From positions 1 through 64,000 of the forward strand of contig SNVD02008113.1 of the NCBI GenBank assembly GCA_013180625.2: a stretch of 64,000 nt of DNA, read 5' to 3'. This DNA is from Boswellia sacra. Lineage: Eukaryota; Streptophyta; Magnoliopsida; Sapindales; Burseraceae. This document shows, piece by piece, positions 1 to 10,567 of the stretch (positions are counted from its first letter, which is position 1; every line of letters begins with the position of its first letter). A program made the position numbers and the translations under genes. Under the pieces are notes generated by a model. That model saw only the letters and a list, made by a program, of their open reading frames with translations, had not been told where the DNA came from and did not search any database.

Positions 1-2256
1 AGTCAATAGGGTACCTCATTGTCTCAAAAATATTGAAACGAATCACCTCGCCATCGAATTCCATGTGAGAGTGCCATCATGAACATCAATCTTAGTTCGA
101 GCAGTTTTCAAGAATGGTCTCCCTAAAAGAATTGGTGTTGGATTAGGAGATGTCTCATCCTCCATTTCAAGAACATAGAAGTCTGCTGGGAAAACCAATT
201 GATTCACCTGCACTAGCACATCTTCCACAACTCCCTGGGGATATGCATTAGAACGATCACAAGTTGAATGGTAATACCAGTTTCCGCAAGAGGTCCAAGT
301 TTTAAAAAGAAGCATAAATAGAATAATGGCATGATATTAATAGATGCTCCTAAATCTAACATAGCTCTTTCAAACTTGGTTCTACCAATGGTGCATGGAA
401 TGGTGAACGTACCTGGATCTTTGCATTTCGGAGGACTTTTTCTTTGTAGTACAGCTGAAACATTTTCCCCCACGCTTACTTTCTCATTTCCCTTCAACTT
501 TCTCTTGTTGGTGCATACCTCCTTGAGAAATTTTGCATAACGAGGTACTTGCTTAATAGCATCCAGAAGTGGTATATTTACCTCGATCTTGCGAAAAGTT
601 TCCAGGATTTCCTGTTCTTGTTCCTCCTTCTTTGATTTTGCAAATCTGCTAGGAAAAGGTGGAGGAGTAACATATGAAGGAATTTGAGTTTTAAGGTCTA
701 CCTTAGAAGATGATGTTTTGTTCATGGTGGAAGTGGTGTCATCCCCTTCATTAGTTTGTGACCTTTTTTGTGGAACTTGTAATTGCTTTCCACTTCTCAA
801 AGTGATTGCACTAGCATTCTCTCTTGGATTGATCACTGTCTGAGAAGGTAATTTTTCTAAGCTCTTGCTCTCGAATTTGCTCATGTTAGTAGCCAATTGT
901 CCCATTTGATTTTCCAGGTTTTGGATACTTGCCCTAGTTTCCTGCTGAAATTGCATTGTGTTAGTAGCAAGTATTTTAACAATGTCCTGGAGATCCATAC
1001 CTGAGTTTTGTGGAGCTAGTTGTGGTGCTGGTTGTGGTTCCACTTGAAATGATTGCTGCACTCTTGATTGATTGAAACTTGGTGGCTGATTTGGTATGGC
1101 ATTTGGAGTGATTGGTTGATGATTACTGTAACTTTGGCTTGGTTGTCCTAGAAATCCACCCCTGGCATTGGCTTGTTCCGTATCTCCTTCTTGCAAAGTT
1201 GGACACATGTCGGTTGGATGCTCCGTGGTAGAATTTACTCCACATACATAAGATTGATGCATATGTCCTACAGCCATTTTTTTTACAAGAGAGGTAAGCT
1301 CAGAAAGTTGTTGTTCAATGTTCGGGGCACTTACCTCATTTACTCTCCTTGGTAGTTGTGGCTCAAATTGGTCGCTGATTGTTGGGAGTTTTGCTGCCAT
1401 GTCGCTAATCCAAACGTCTTGCCAATTTCGGTGTTTTATTAACTAGTGCTCCACCACTAGCAGCATCAATGATACTCCTTTCCATTGGTAGGAGACCCTC
1501 ATAGAAATATTGAATTAGGAGTCCATCACTAATTTGGTGGTTTGGACAGCTAGCACATAACCTTTTAAATCTCTCCCAATATTCATGAAGTGATTCTCCA
1601 TTGTGTTGTCGAATGCCACTAATATCTTTTCTAATGTTTATAACTTTCGAAATGTGAAAGTATTTCTCTAAAAAGAGTTTACTTATCTCATTCCCGTGGT
1701 ATGGTACCCGGTGGTAGATAGTATAGCCAATCTTTTCGCCGAATCTGCTAATGAGAATGGGAAAGCTCTCAATTTAATTTGCTCTTCAGAAACGCCGTTG
1801 GCTTCATACTTGAGCATACCACATGAAATTCTTTGAGGTGTTTGTTCGGATCCTCTCCTGCAAAACCATGAAATGTAGGCAAGAGATGAATCAGTCCAGA
1901 TTTAAGTTCAAAATCTATCTCAAAATTGGTGCTTATGCATAGCAGTTGTTGATCAATAATTGGAGCCGCTAACTCCTTAAGAGTCTGATCGTTTTCCATC
2001 GCCATTGCTTCCGATTCAGATTTGATTGAACTGCAAGAAGATGGGAGGGAAGTATGTCGTGCAAGGTCAAATTCTGGAGGTGGAGTTGAAATTGACCGAT
2101 TTAGCCTTAAATTCGAGGATTGGAAGAAACTCCTTAATTCTCTTAAGTCGTTGATCCGCTTCTCCCTCAGACATAAAAGCCTAAACACAAACAATCAGGA
2201 AATAACAATCAAGAATCAGTACTAAAAACAGAATAACAAATTGATTAGAAAATCAA
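1..2256 (-). pseudogene. Gag and protease of an Athila/Tat-like Ty3 element (broken)
   Basis: This is the gag-protease part of an LTR retrotransposon read leftwards from the LTR at 2281; it leaves the window at position 1. The gag N-terminal half (2194-1769) has the capsid-type pattern LLPTFHGFAGEDPNKHLKEF. Near 1810-1790 the frame shifts by one base: the codons for EEQIKLRAFPFSL follow in another frame and several stops lie between 1768 and 1401. A second block (1400-213) holds a Gln-rich linker and a zinc-knuckle relic, CGVNSTTEHPTDMC, in which the second Cys of the usual CX2CX4HX4C is replaced. It then holds the retropepsin motif DLGASINIMP. After another shift, 315-43 continues the protease with ILLGRPFLKTARTKIDV. 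Reverse transcriptase would lie left of the window. At least two frame breaks mean it cannot make its polyprotein. Confidence 0.85.
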
Positions 2257-2274
2257 TCCCCGGCAACGGCGCCA
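2257..2274 (-). other. Primer binding site
   Basis: Read on the minus strand this is TGGCGCCGTTGCCGGGGA, the primer site typical of plant Athila/Tat-type elements. It is separated from the LTR at 2281 by six bases. It fixes the element's orientation (5' LTR on the right). Confidence 0.85.
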
Positions 2275-2280
2275 AAAACT

Positions 2281-3704
2281 TGATGCGTTCGAAACTAGCA
2301 AGTATACTAGTCGCACAAGTAATAAAGTGATAAGTAAGATATCGTTCCCACGAGGATTGATTCTAATTGAATTTGTTATTTTTCAGCAACAATAAACTAA
2401 ATATGGGGGGTTTTGTTGAATGATTAATTAAACTGAATACGAAGGCAAATAAAGAATAACACAACACAATATTAAATGAATTGAAAATTCAATGAGAGAC
2501 ACTTGGTTAAGGGTTCTTTCTCTGCCACAAGATATGAATTTGTGAATTAACATAGAATTGTAATCCAATTACAGCATTGAAGTTATCAACCGTAGATAAC
2601 AACAAGCTCTGTTATCCCAATCTTTCCTTACTTTGTTGTTAAATAAAACAAGCTCTTTATTTAATCTCTATCCATTAAACAACCTAGAACAAGCTCTCTA
2701 AGTTTAATTCAATAGAAGCATTACGATGAGAAAGATAGGTTGATCTAAGCAATAATCACACAAGTTCGGATTATTTAACCTAGGTTGTATTTTCCAATTG
2801 CAATCTCTGATCACAATTTTGCTACTAATGATTGGAAATTCATGACAATTACGGATCAAGATTTCTAATCTAGCAATAGACAACAACAGATTATATTCAG
2901 TTGGCCATTCCAAATACAATCAGTAAGCAATCATAAGCATTAGATATGGGAAAATACAAGCAACTTCAATTAGAGAATTGGATAACAATTTCTTACACAA
3001 TCAACTCACAAAATCCATATCAAGGGCTTTGAAATCACCCTCAACCAATTCAGATTTAGTTACACATATTCAATCAGAATAACAAATACAATACAGAGAA
3101 ATTCCAGAATTGAAAAGGAAAGAAAGAACTTAGCAAATTCTTTGAAAATCTTCTTTGTAGATGAATCTTCTTGGAATTGTAGTTCCTCCTCTTTCAAAAT
3201 CTTCTTTCTCCTTCAAGAACTCCAAGGGATGAGAGAAATCCAGAAATGCAGCCTCCTCCCACGTTTTCCCCTCTTCAAGTTATGAAAATAAAACCCTAAA
3301 ATGTGTTTAAATACTCTGCTACAGTAACGTGCTACAGTGTCCCGTATTATACATGCTACAGTGATTGTGGAATTACATTTCTACACTTCTCACACTGTTT
3401 TGATTACAACTTTTGGTACACTGAATGGATTTATAAACCGTAAATTTCTCCAAAAAGTAGACTTCGAGAGCTTTCCAACGGTATATAATATGTCATCGGG
3501 TTCATTGTATATCAATACAATTAAATCCGAGAAGATGGTTGACTAGCAGAGGTGAAAATGAAGGGTTTTACTCCATTTTTGTGCAAGTTGCTCCAAAACT
3601 CCTACAAACATCAAAACCACACAAAAACATAAAAATACCAAGGAATATAGCAAAGAAACATGGACGAATTGATATGAAAATGATACATAAATAGATACTT
3701 ATCA
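2281..3704 (-). repeat. 5' LTR of the Athila/Tat-like element
   Basis: The repeat starts TGATGCGTTCG and ends TTATCA on the plus strand. A second copy of the whole repeat stands alone at 53904-55317, which confirms both ends. The bases right after it are ATTGC, the probable target duplication; its partner would be outside the window. The LTR interrupts a copia RNase H reading frame that resumes at 3705. Confidence 0.85.
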
Positions 3705-4307
3705 ATTGCACATGCAGTGGGAGTTGTAAGTAAATACATGGCTAATCTGGGTAGAGATTAGTGGGCTATAGTTGAGTGGATTCTTTGTTACTTGAAGGGT
3801 ATTTCAGAGGTTGTGTTATGTTATAGTGGTCAAACTTTGCAGTTGGTTAGGTTTGTGGACTCAGATTTTACAAGAGATTGAGATGGTGGAAAGTCTACCA
3901 CTAATTATGTATTCTCTATGGCAAAAGGAGTTGTTAGTTGGATGTATAAGTTATAATCCAAGGTTGCATTGTATTCTATAGAAGCTGAGTATATGGCAGC
4001 TACAGAAGCATGTAAAGAAGCTAGTTGGCTAAAAAGATTACTTAATAATTTTCAAGTATGACAAAAGGTGATTGTGATCCATTGTGACAATCAGAGTACA
4101 ATATGTTTGGCTAAAAACCCGGTATCTCACTTAAGAACAAAGCACATTGAGAATGATTATCACTTTGTACATGAAGTTTTGGAAGATGGTCAAATCTCAT
4201 TGCATAAGATTCACACTGATGACAATGTAGCAGATATGATGACTAAGCCTATCATAAGAGAGAAGTTCATTCAATGCAAAACTTCTCTTGGGCTTGATGC
4301 TACTTGA
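3705..4307 (+). pseudogene. Ty1/copia Pol C-terminus (reverse transcriptase end and RNase H), broken
   Basis: In the plus strand the frame reads AHAVGVVSKYMANLGRD, then a stop, then the RNase H block with ALYSIEAEYMAATEACKEASWL, another stop, and finally HCDNQSTICLAKNP, TKHIEN and VADMMTKPI. These are the hallmark C-terminal motifs of copia polyproteins (the A-E-Y, D-N-Q-S and D-x-x-T-K-P stretches). At least three in-frame stops precede 4068; the last 79 codons are open. The upstream part of pol is separated or lost because the LTR at 2281-3704 was inserted here in the opposite orientation. It is a relic, not a working element. Confidence 0.85.
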
Positions 4308-4385
4308 TCATTGGTAACAAGAAAATGGATAGCAACTTTAGAATGTTTTCACGATAGAAGAGAAACAAGTTTTCAAGTAGGAGAA

Positions 4386-4800
4386 TGTTGGAATAGGAAA
4401 TCCCTTTCCTATTAGGCTTAGATTAATTAATGGATTCCTATTTAGGATATTAGTTAATTACAAATCCTTTTTACTCTAGTATTACTATTTATCTTAATTT
4501 AGGATTGGATCCGGAATTCGAATTAGCTCTACATCATATGAAACTAAATAAGCTTTGGGGTCTAGAGTTCAATTAGAATGTGCATATGGAATTGGAACCA
4601 AGCTTCCCTATGATCATGATTTGGTCATCATTAGGTAGTCATAAACCACGCCTTGTGAAGAAATGATTTTGGCTTTGAAAAAAAAAAAGTTGTGTAAATT
4701 CTAGACATGTATATACACTAGAAACTTCATTAGTGATTAATAACACGGAACCAAGAAAAAAGAAAAAGAAAAAGAAAATCATCCATCACCAGCTCACAAC
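4386..4800 (+). repeat. Probable 3' LTR of the copia relic (right end uncertain)
   Basis: About 80 bases after the copia stop codon, a purine-rich tract (AAGTAGGAGAA) is followed by TGTTGGAATAGG, a typical copia LTR start. I cannot identify the CA end, so the right border is a guess. No upstream LTR copy is in the window. Confidence 0.45.
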
Positions 4801-5388
4801 TCCACCTTCACTCCACCTACATGCCAATATTTCTACTATCTAGTGTACTTGTCTTTTACGGGCTTGTATTCTTTCTTCCAATTTCTTTTTAATTATAGAT
4901 TGACAAATAAATAAATATCAAAATCGTAGTATGGTTCAAGCAAAAACCTCTTATATCATAATAAATCCTTGATCTCTAAAATAATCTGATTAAATTTCTT
5001 CAACACTTTTTAAAGAATTGATCTCTAAAAACATTGCATATCAAAAGATATCTCCAAGAGGTGATGAAATTTATAAAATAAAAAGAAAAAAGACAATTTG
5101 GGAATAAATTGGGGTTTAATGAGAAAAATGAAGGGTTTTAAAATTTCAAATTAGGTGAATTTAGAATAAGGGATTGAATAGAACAACTCATTAAAAATTA
5201 ATTAATAAAATATTATTTATCCCAATTTAAAAATCTGTTAATGCATGTGAAACTCGATCTGGTTCATATTATAAGCATTTGAGGGCCTTATATTTAGAAT
5301 TAAATTATGTATTAATGTTAAACCCACGTCTAAAAATTTAAACTTAACATTTAACCATAAAAAGCACAATTAAGCAGGTTTAAATTAC
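4801..5388. other. No recognised gene (MATE 3' exons expected but absent)
   Basis: AT-rich sequence. The MATE pseudogene to the right is read leftwards, and its next exon (the family's GVAVGSGWQ region) should lie here, but I find no trace of it in any frame. The 3' end of that gene has been deleted or displaced. Confidence 0.5.
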
Positions 5389-5814
5389 CTGATAAAACTG
5401 GTTGAACGCTGTTAAGGAGAACGTAGATGGCTAAGAGATAGGACAGAATATCAACTTCTTCGAGGAGATCCTCACTAGAAGTAAATAGGGAAAATTAAAA
5501 AAATGGACACAATTAGGAGTCCTTGATGAAATTCGAACACATACTAAAAAAATTTCATGCCATAGACAATTTCTTCGAAAAAAGACTAAAATACCCTTAA
5601 TAATTCAATTTATTCCGAAATGCCCCATTTCATTCTTCCCTGCACTTACCTCTTCATATTTTTATAACCGTCTATTGCAGTAACAATAAAACAAAGAAAA
5701 AATTTTCATCTTCTTCTCTCTTCTTCACTTTTTCTCTCTCTGCAATTCCAATATATCTCTCATCTTCTTCTCATATTTTCCTGCACTTTCTTCTTTTATT
5801 CAAAACTAGCGTCA

Positions 5815-6215
5815 ATTCATGCCATTAAGTGTCGATTTTATGTTGTAGAGTGTCAGATTTTATATCGTCAAGTGTCGGATTTCATGCTTTCAAGTGTCAG
5901 ATTTAATGTTATCAAGTGTCAATTTTATGTTGTAGAGTGTCAGATTTTATATCGTCAAGTGTCGGATTTCATGCTTTCAAGTGTCAGATTTAATGTTGTC
6001 AAGTGTCGGATTATGTCGAGCGTCGGATTTTATATCATCGAGGGTCGGCTTTCATGCCTTCGAGTGTCGGATTTAATGTTGTCAAGTATCGAATTATGTC
6101 AAGTGTCGGATTTTCATACTGTCGAGTGTCAGATTTTCATGCTGTCGAGTGTCAGATTATGTCAAGTGCCAGATTTTTATGCTGTCGAGTGTCAGATTTC
6201 ATGCTATCAGATTCC
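5815..6215. repeat. Minisatellite array A
   Basis: Degenerate tandem units of about 22-25 bases around the core AAGTGTCGGATTT, with variants AGTGTCAGATTT and ATGTTGTC, repeated well over a dozen times inside the transposon. Confidence 0.8.
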
Positions 6216-6761
6216 AAACCGTTGTTTGTTTCTCTCTTGCCTTCTTTCTTCTCCTTTTAAAACTTAAGATGAAGAAAATGTAGTAAAATACAGGAAGAGA
6301 GAAAAATATGAGAGAGATATTAGTATTACAGAGAGAAAGGATGAAGATGAGAGAGAATTATGCAAATTTTTTCTAAATTCAATTACATAAATAAGGGTAA
6401 AGGTAATTGAGTCTTTTTGTCAAGAAAGTGTCTATGGAATGAAAATTTTTGGAAAAATTGAGAAAAATGGACACAATTAGGGGCACTTGATAAAATTTGG
6501 ACACATTCTTTAAAAAAAGACTAAAATACCCTTAATAATTCAATTTATTCCGAATTGCCCCATTTCTCTTTTCCCTTCACTTACCTCTTCATATTTTTAT
6601 ACCCGTCTGTTGAAGTAAAAATAAAACAAAGAAAAAATTTTCATCTTCTTCTCTCTTCTTCACTTTTTCTCTCTGCAATTCCAATATCTCTCTCATCTTC
6701 TTCTCTCTTCTTCTCATATTTTCCTACACTTTCTTCTTTTATTCAAAACTAGCGTCAATTC

Positions 6762-7310
6762 ATGCCATTAAGTGTCGAGTTTATGTTGTAGAGTGTCAGA
6801 TTTTATATCGTCAAGTGTTAGATTTCATGCTTTCAAGTGTTAGATTTAATGTTGTCAAGTGTCGATTTTATGCTGTAGAGTGTCAGATTTTATATCGTCA
6901 AGTGTCGGATTTCATGCTGTCAAGTGTTAGATTTAATGTTGTCAAGTGTCGGATTATGTCGAGCGTCAGATTTTATATCGTCAAGTGTCAACTTTCATGC
7001 CTTCAAGTGTCGCATTTAATGTTGTCAAGTGTCAGATTATGTCGAGTGTCGGATTTAATGCTGTCGAGTGTCGGATTTAATGTTGTCAAGTGTCGAATTA
7101 TGTCGAGTGTCGGATTTTCTTGCTGTCGAGTGTCGGATTTAATGTTGTCAAGTGTCGGATGTCGGATTTTCATTATGTCAAGTGTCAGATTTTTATGCTG
7201 TTGAGTGTCGGCTTTCATATCTTCAAGTGTCGGATTTAATGTTGTCAAGTGTCAGATTATGTCAAGTGTCGGATTTTCATGCTGTCAAGTGTCAAATTTC
7301 ATGCTATCGG
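6762..7310. repeat. Minisatellite array B
   Basis: The same AAGTGTCGGATTT-type units as array A, in the second internal copy of the transposon. The array is longer, so the two have changed unit number since duplication. Confidence 0.8.
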
Positions 7311-9752
7311 ATTCCAAACCGTTGTTTGCTTCTCTCTTGCCTTCTTTCTTCTCCTTTTAAAACTTAAGACGAAGAAAATGCAATAAAATATAGGAAGAAG
7401 AGAGAAAAATATGAGAGAGATATTAGAATTACAGAGAGAGAAAGGATGAGGATGAGAGAAGAAGATGAGAGAGAATTAAACAGAATTTTTTCTAAATTCA
7501 ATTACATAAATAAAGGTAGGGGTAATTGAGTCTTTTTGTCAAGAAAGTGTTTATGGCATGAAAATTTTTTCAGATATGTCCAAATTTCATCAAAGGCCCC
7601 TAGTTGTGTCTATTTTTTCAATTTTCTCAAAATTTTTTAGGATATATCCAAATTTCATTAAGAGTCCCTAATTGTGTCCATTTTTTCAATTTTTCTAAGT
7701 AAATATTAACGCGACTTTATCTATGAGGATTATGATTAGTATGCAAAGGATGAGGCCAATCACTGTCGATTCTGCCGTAGACACAATTGTTGCAAATTTT
7801 GCTCCCTCCCCGTTCCCATATCCAAGCTCATTCGCTACCCTTACTCTGCAACCATTTAAATATTTAATAATTAGTACCTAATTTTACTTATTAATTTAAT
7901 CAAAAGTAGACCCAGCTAGTTTCACATCTTCGTTAGAAGTAATAGAGGAAGGGAATGGATAGTCATCATTGCTCTTAATTACTAGTTATCTAACATCCTT
8001 TTAATCTCCTTTTAGCATACGATTTACTGCTTAACTACATGTCAATTACTCCATTAATCATTGAAGCCAAGTCAAACTATAATTTCTATTTTCTATTTTT
8101 AATTTTCGTCCTATCAATAATTACTTAAATAGTTAAATTACCTAATCTTATTCAACATGCGATTGGTTGGAGCAAATTAGGTTATAGCTTTCATTTTAAT
8201 TTATAGTTAAGAGTAAGTATGATAAATATATTTTAATACATTGCGCCTTTTCCATCTCTTTAGTCTTTGACTTTCCTATATTTGTTTACTTTTTCTTCCT
8301 TTAAAAAAATTATTTTATTAAAGCATATAAAATGTTGGTGAATGAATCTTTAATTATTAGCCATCCATTGATACTTATGCTGCATAATTGAAAAACAAAT
8401 TGAGACATTAAGAAACAGTTAGAAGTGTCCAAAATCGGATTTGTAATAAATTTTTGAAGGAAATATATTTTACAAACCAAATGGGATGAAAAGGAGGGGC
8501 AAAAAAAAAAAAAAAAGAACAGCTGAAAGAAAGTTATATTTACCAAACTGATAAGGCATCCACAGCCATTGTGGCATTCTGTAAATGCCCAGTCATCAAT
8601 ATTAGTATTCTATAATACCAATTTTCCAAGCTGTACAAATATCCAAATAAGAAACAAGACTGTATTAGTAATAAAATTAGCTCAATAAATAATAAAATGA
8701 AAAGAAGTTAACAGCAGGGACCTTATACAACAGAAAAAAAAAATTGAGAATTAACTTATTTACTCTCTCTTCAGAAACCCATTTTACGACTAAAATTATC
8801 TGCTCTGTTGCTGTGGTTTTCAACGGAGGGAAGGAGAGGAACATCATTGATCATACCGTAACATGACCCCAGAATCTACAGAGAGCTTAGTGTCCTCCCA
8901 GAGCCCAGAAAAGGCTTGCATAGAGAACCAGTCCACGTCAATGGGCACCAACCAAATGCCGTACACCCGAAAAGCCCAAAAAACGAGAACCACCACGAGA
9001 CATCCAACGCAATTGCCGCTCCAACAACACCAAAATCTAGAACATCAACGAATAGCCAACTTATCAACACATTCAAAGCCAATGCGGCCGCGGACACGTA
9101 TGCAATCACTTCATTCTTCAGTTGGCTTTGTAGGAACCTCTGCACTGGAAACTGAAACGCAAAACTGAAGTGCAGTGGTATCATCCACACAGCAACCAAC
9201 CCGGACATCTCTGCCACATCATCAGGCTGTCCGAGCCATTTCAGAATCGGAGAAGCGAAAACGTATACTGGTATTAACAAAGAGCTGAGCACGAAAAGAA
9301 CAATCCATGATCTTTGCATGTAAATGCCTAACATGTGATATCTCTTGGCTCCAAAAGCTTGTCCGCAAAGGGTCTCCAATGCGCTCGCCATGCCTAACTA
9401 TTCAATAGTCAAAACCAACAAAAAAAAATGTTAAATACATCATATATTTTTATATATAAAAGGAGGGAGAGTTAATTTGATTAATTACCAGAAGGCCAAA
9501 ATTGAAGCCAGCAATGACAGTGCTGGCGATGGATATGGCAGCGAGCTCAACTTCACCAAGGTGACCGGCGAACGCTTGAGTGACGATGTTCATGGTGTAG
9601 CCAGAAATCTGGCTGAATATTGCTGGCCCAACAATCCGCCATAGCTTCTTTGATTCAATCCAGAGTCTTATTGTTAATGTTTTATTCTCTTGATCAGCTC
9701 CTTCTCTCAACAAGGGCTGACTAGATTCTCCTTCTCTTTCGATACTACCCAT

Positions 9753-10287
9753 GAGAGTATGGTATTTGACTTTGCCTTGGTTTCTCAAAGGCAAAAGGGT
9801 CGGGATTGGTTTTCGAGTCCTGAGTTACGGAGAAGGGCACGTAAGCTTTAAATGGTGGACTCGTCACTAGTTAACAGTTCTATGCAAGCATTAACTGAAG
9901 TTTGTGTCGCCTGGAAGTTGTTGCCGCTTTCGTAGTACGCTTGATCTTTAACGGGTCAATGCTCTGGCCACAAAACTAAATATCTGTCAATTGGTGAGTG
10001 AAGATTATAGGTTCAGAGCCCAAAACTGTTCTCCCCTATAAATTACAAAACTAAATATTATATTGATTATATCATTTACATGTATGTTTTGTTGAACATT
10101 CATGCATGCATCAGCATCAGCGACTGGCATTGTTCACCAATCAACATTAAGAAAAAGGAATTGAAAATTACAAAATATCTAAAAGAAGATTTGCATAATA
10201 GTTTCACAGGAGTCTGAAGTAAGGCAAATTGCTTATTGCTTTACCACATTGAATACTGAGCACTGACTGAACATTGGATTGGGCAGG
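9753..10287. other. Intergenic; nothing recognised
   Basis: This is the stretch upstream of the MATE start codon. I see no exon 1 for the Ole e 1-like fragment on its right and no repeat structure. Confidence 0.5.
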
Positions 10288-10567
10288 TGCTGTTGTAAAA
10301 CTACAATGCAACAACACCTTTCAGACGGAAGAGGTTAAAGCCAGAACCGACAAGAACGGCAGCTTCCACATCGAAGCACCAAAGACAATCACCAACTACG
10401 GTGTTCACAAGTGCAAGATCTCACTGGTCTCATCACCATTGTCTACATGCCAGAATCCATCCACTCTCCATGGTGGAGCCACTGGCGCCATTTTGAAGCC
10501 GGAAGAGCCATTAACCTCCAACAACCATCCATTTGGACCATTTGCCTTTGAACCCAAATGCTATTAA
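10288..10567 (+). pseudogene. Pollen Ole e 1/extensin-like protein, 3' exon only
   Basis: After a plausible splice acceptor (TTGGGCAG) the frame reads GAVVKLQCNN, KARTDKNGSFHIEAP and HKCKISLVSSPLSTC, and ends FEPKCY followed by TAA. This pattern (an 'AVVKLQC' strand, 'TDKNGSF' turn, paired cysteines) is that of the Pollen Ole e 1 allergen/extensin domain of small secreted cell-wall proteins. Such proteins normally have an N-terminal signal peptide and a first Cys-containing strand on an upstream exon; none is visible in the preceding 500 bases. The exon itself is open and ends naturally. It is therefore either the last exon of a gene whose first exon is far away or, more likely, an orphan fragment. 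Confidence 0.65.

Larger units (their letters stand above)
5488..7696. mobile_element. Non-autonomous Mutator-like element with internal minisatellites
   Basis: The element begins GGGAAAATTAAAAAAATGG and its right end is the inverted match, reading inward AGAAAAATTGAAAAAATGG. Both ends share at least 50 bases of imperfect inverted repeat. It is bounded by identical 9-bp copies of AAGTAAATA at 5479-5487 and 7697-7705, the target-duplication length typical of Mutator-like elements. It has no transposase. Inside, a block of about 1 kb occurs twice head to tail (about 5491-6458 and 6459-7570), each with a TIR-like start, a pyrimidine-rich leader and a minisatellite. The right terminal repeat is itself doubled (about 7565-7625 and 7630-7696). 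The long open frames at 5872-6267 and 6815-7204 are by-products of the minisatellite. Confidence 0.85.
5389..9752 (-). pseudogene. DTX: MATE/DETOXIFICATION transporter, disrupted
   Basis: MATE transporters are 12-helix membrane antiporters that export metabolites and toxins. Exon 1 (9752-9489, 88 codons) starts MGSIEREGES and has the family stretch FAGHLGEVELAAISIA. It ends at a GT donor and continues in phase into exon 2 (9397 to about 8860), LGMASALETLCGQAFGA. Near 8925 one base is missing: the family's TWTGFSMQAF-type segment shifts frame after TWTG. Exon 3 (8630-8544) reads LENWYYRILILMTGHLQNAT with good splice sites. A partial exon 4 (SISINGW) lies near 8340-8378. Exon 5 (7845-7697) reads VRVANELGYGNGEGAKFATI and is cut by the transposon 5488-7696. 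It resumes at 5487-5389 as IFTSSEDLLEEVDILSYLLA and ends at a GT donor. Later exons are missing. The insertion, the frameshift and the lost 3' end make it a pseudogene. Confidence 0.9.

Noticed and set aside
5872..7204. Long open frames on both strands rich in repeated Ser-Val-Arg/Cys-Gln patterns
   Set aside because: They follow the ~22-25-base minisatellite inside the transposon in several frames at once; no known domain and no start context.
5815..7310. CRISPR-like array of repeats and spacers
   Set aside because: The units are contiguous degenerate repeats without unique spacers, in a eukaryotic transposon.
8863..9168. Plus-strand open frames of about 80-100 codons
   Set aside because: They are antisense to MATE exon 2, whose family match is clear.
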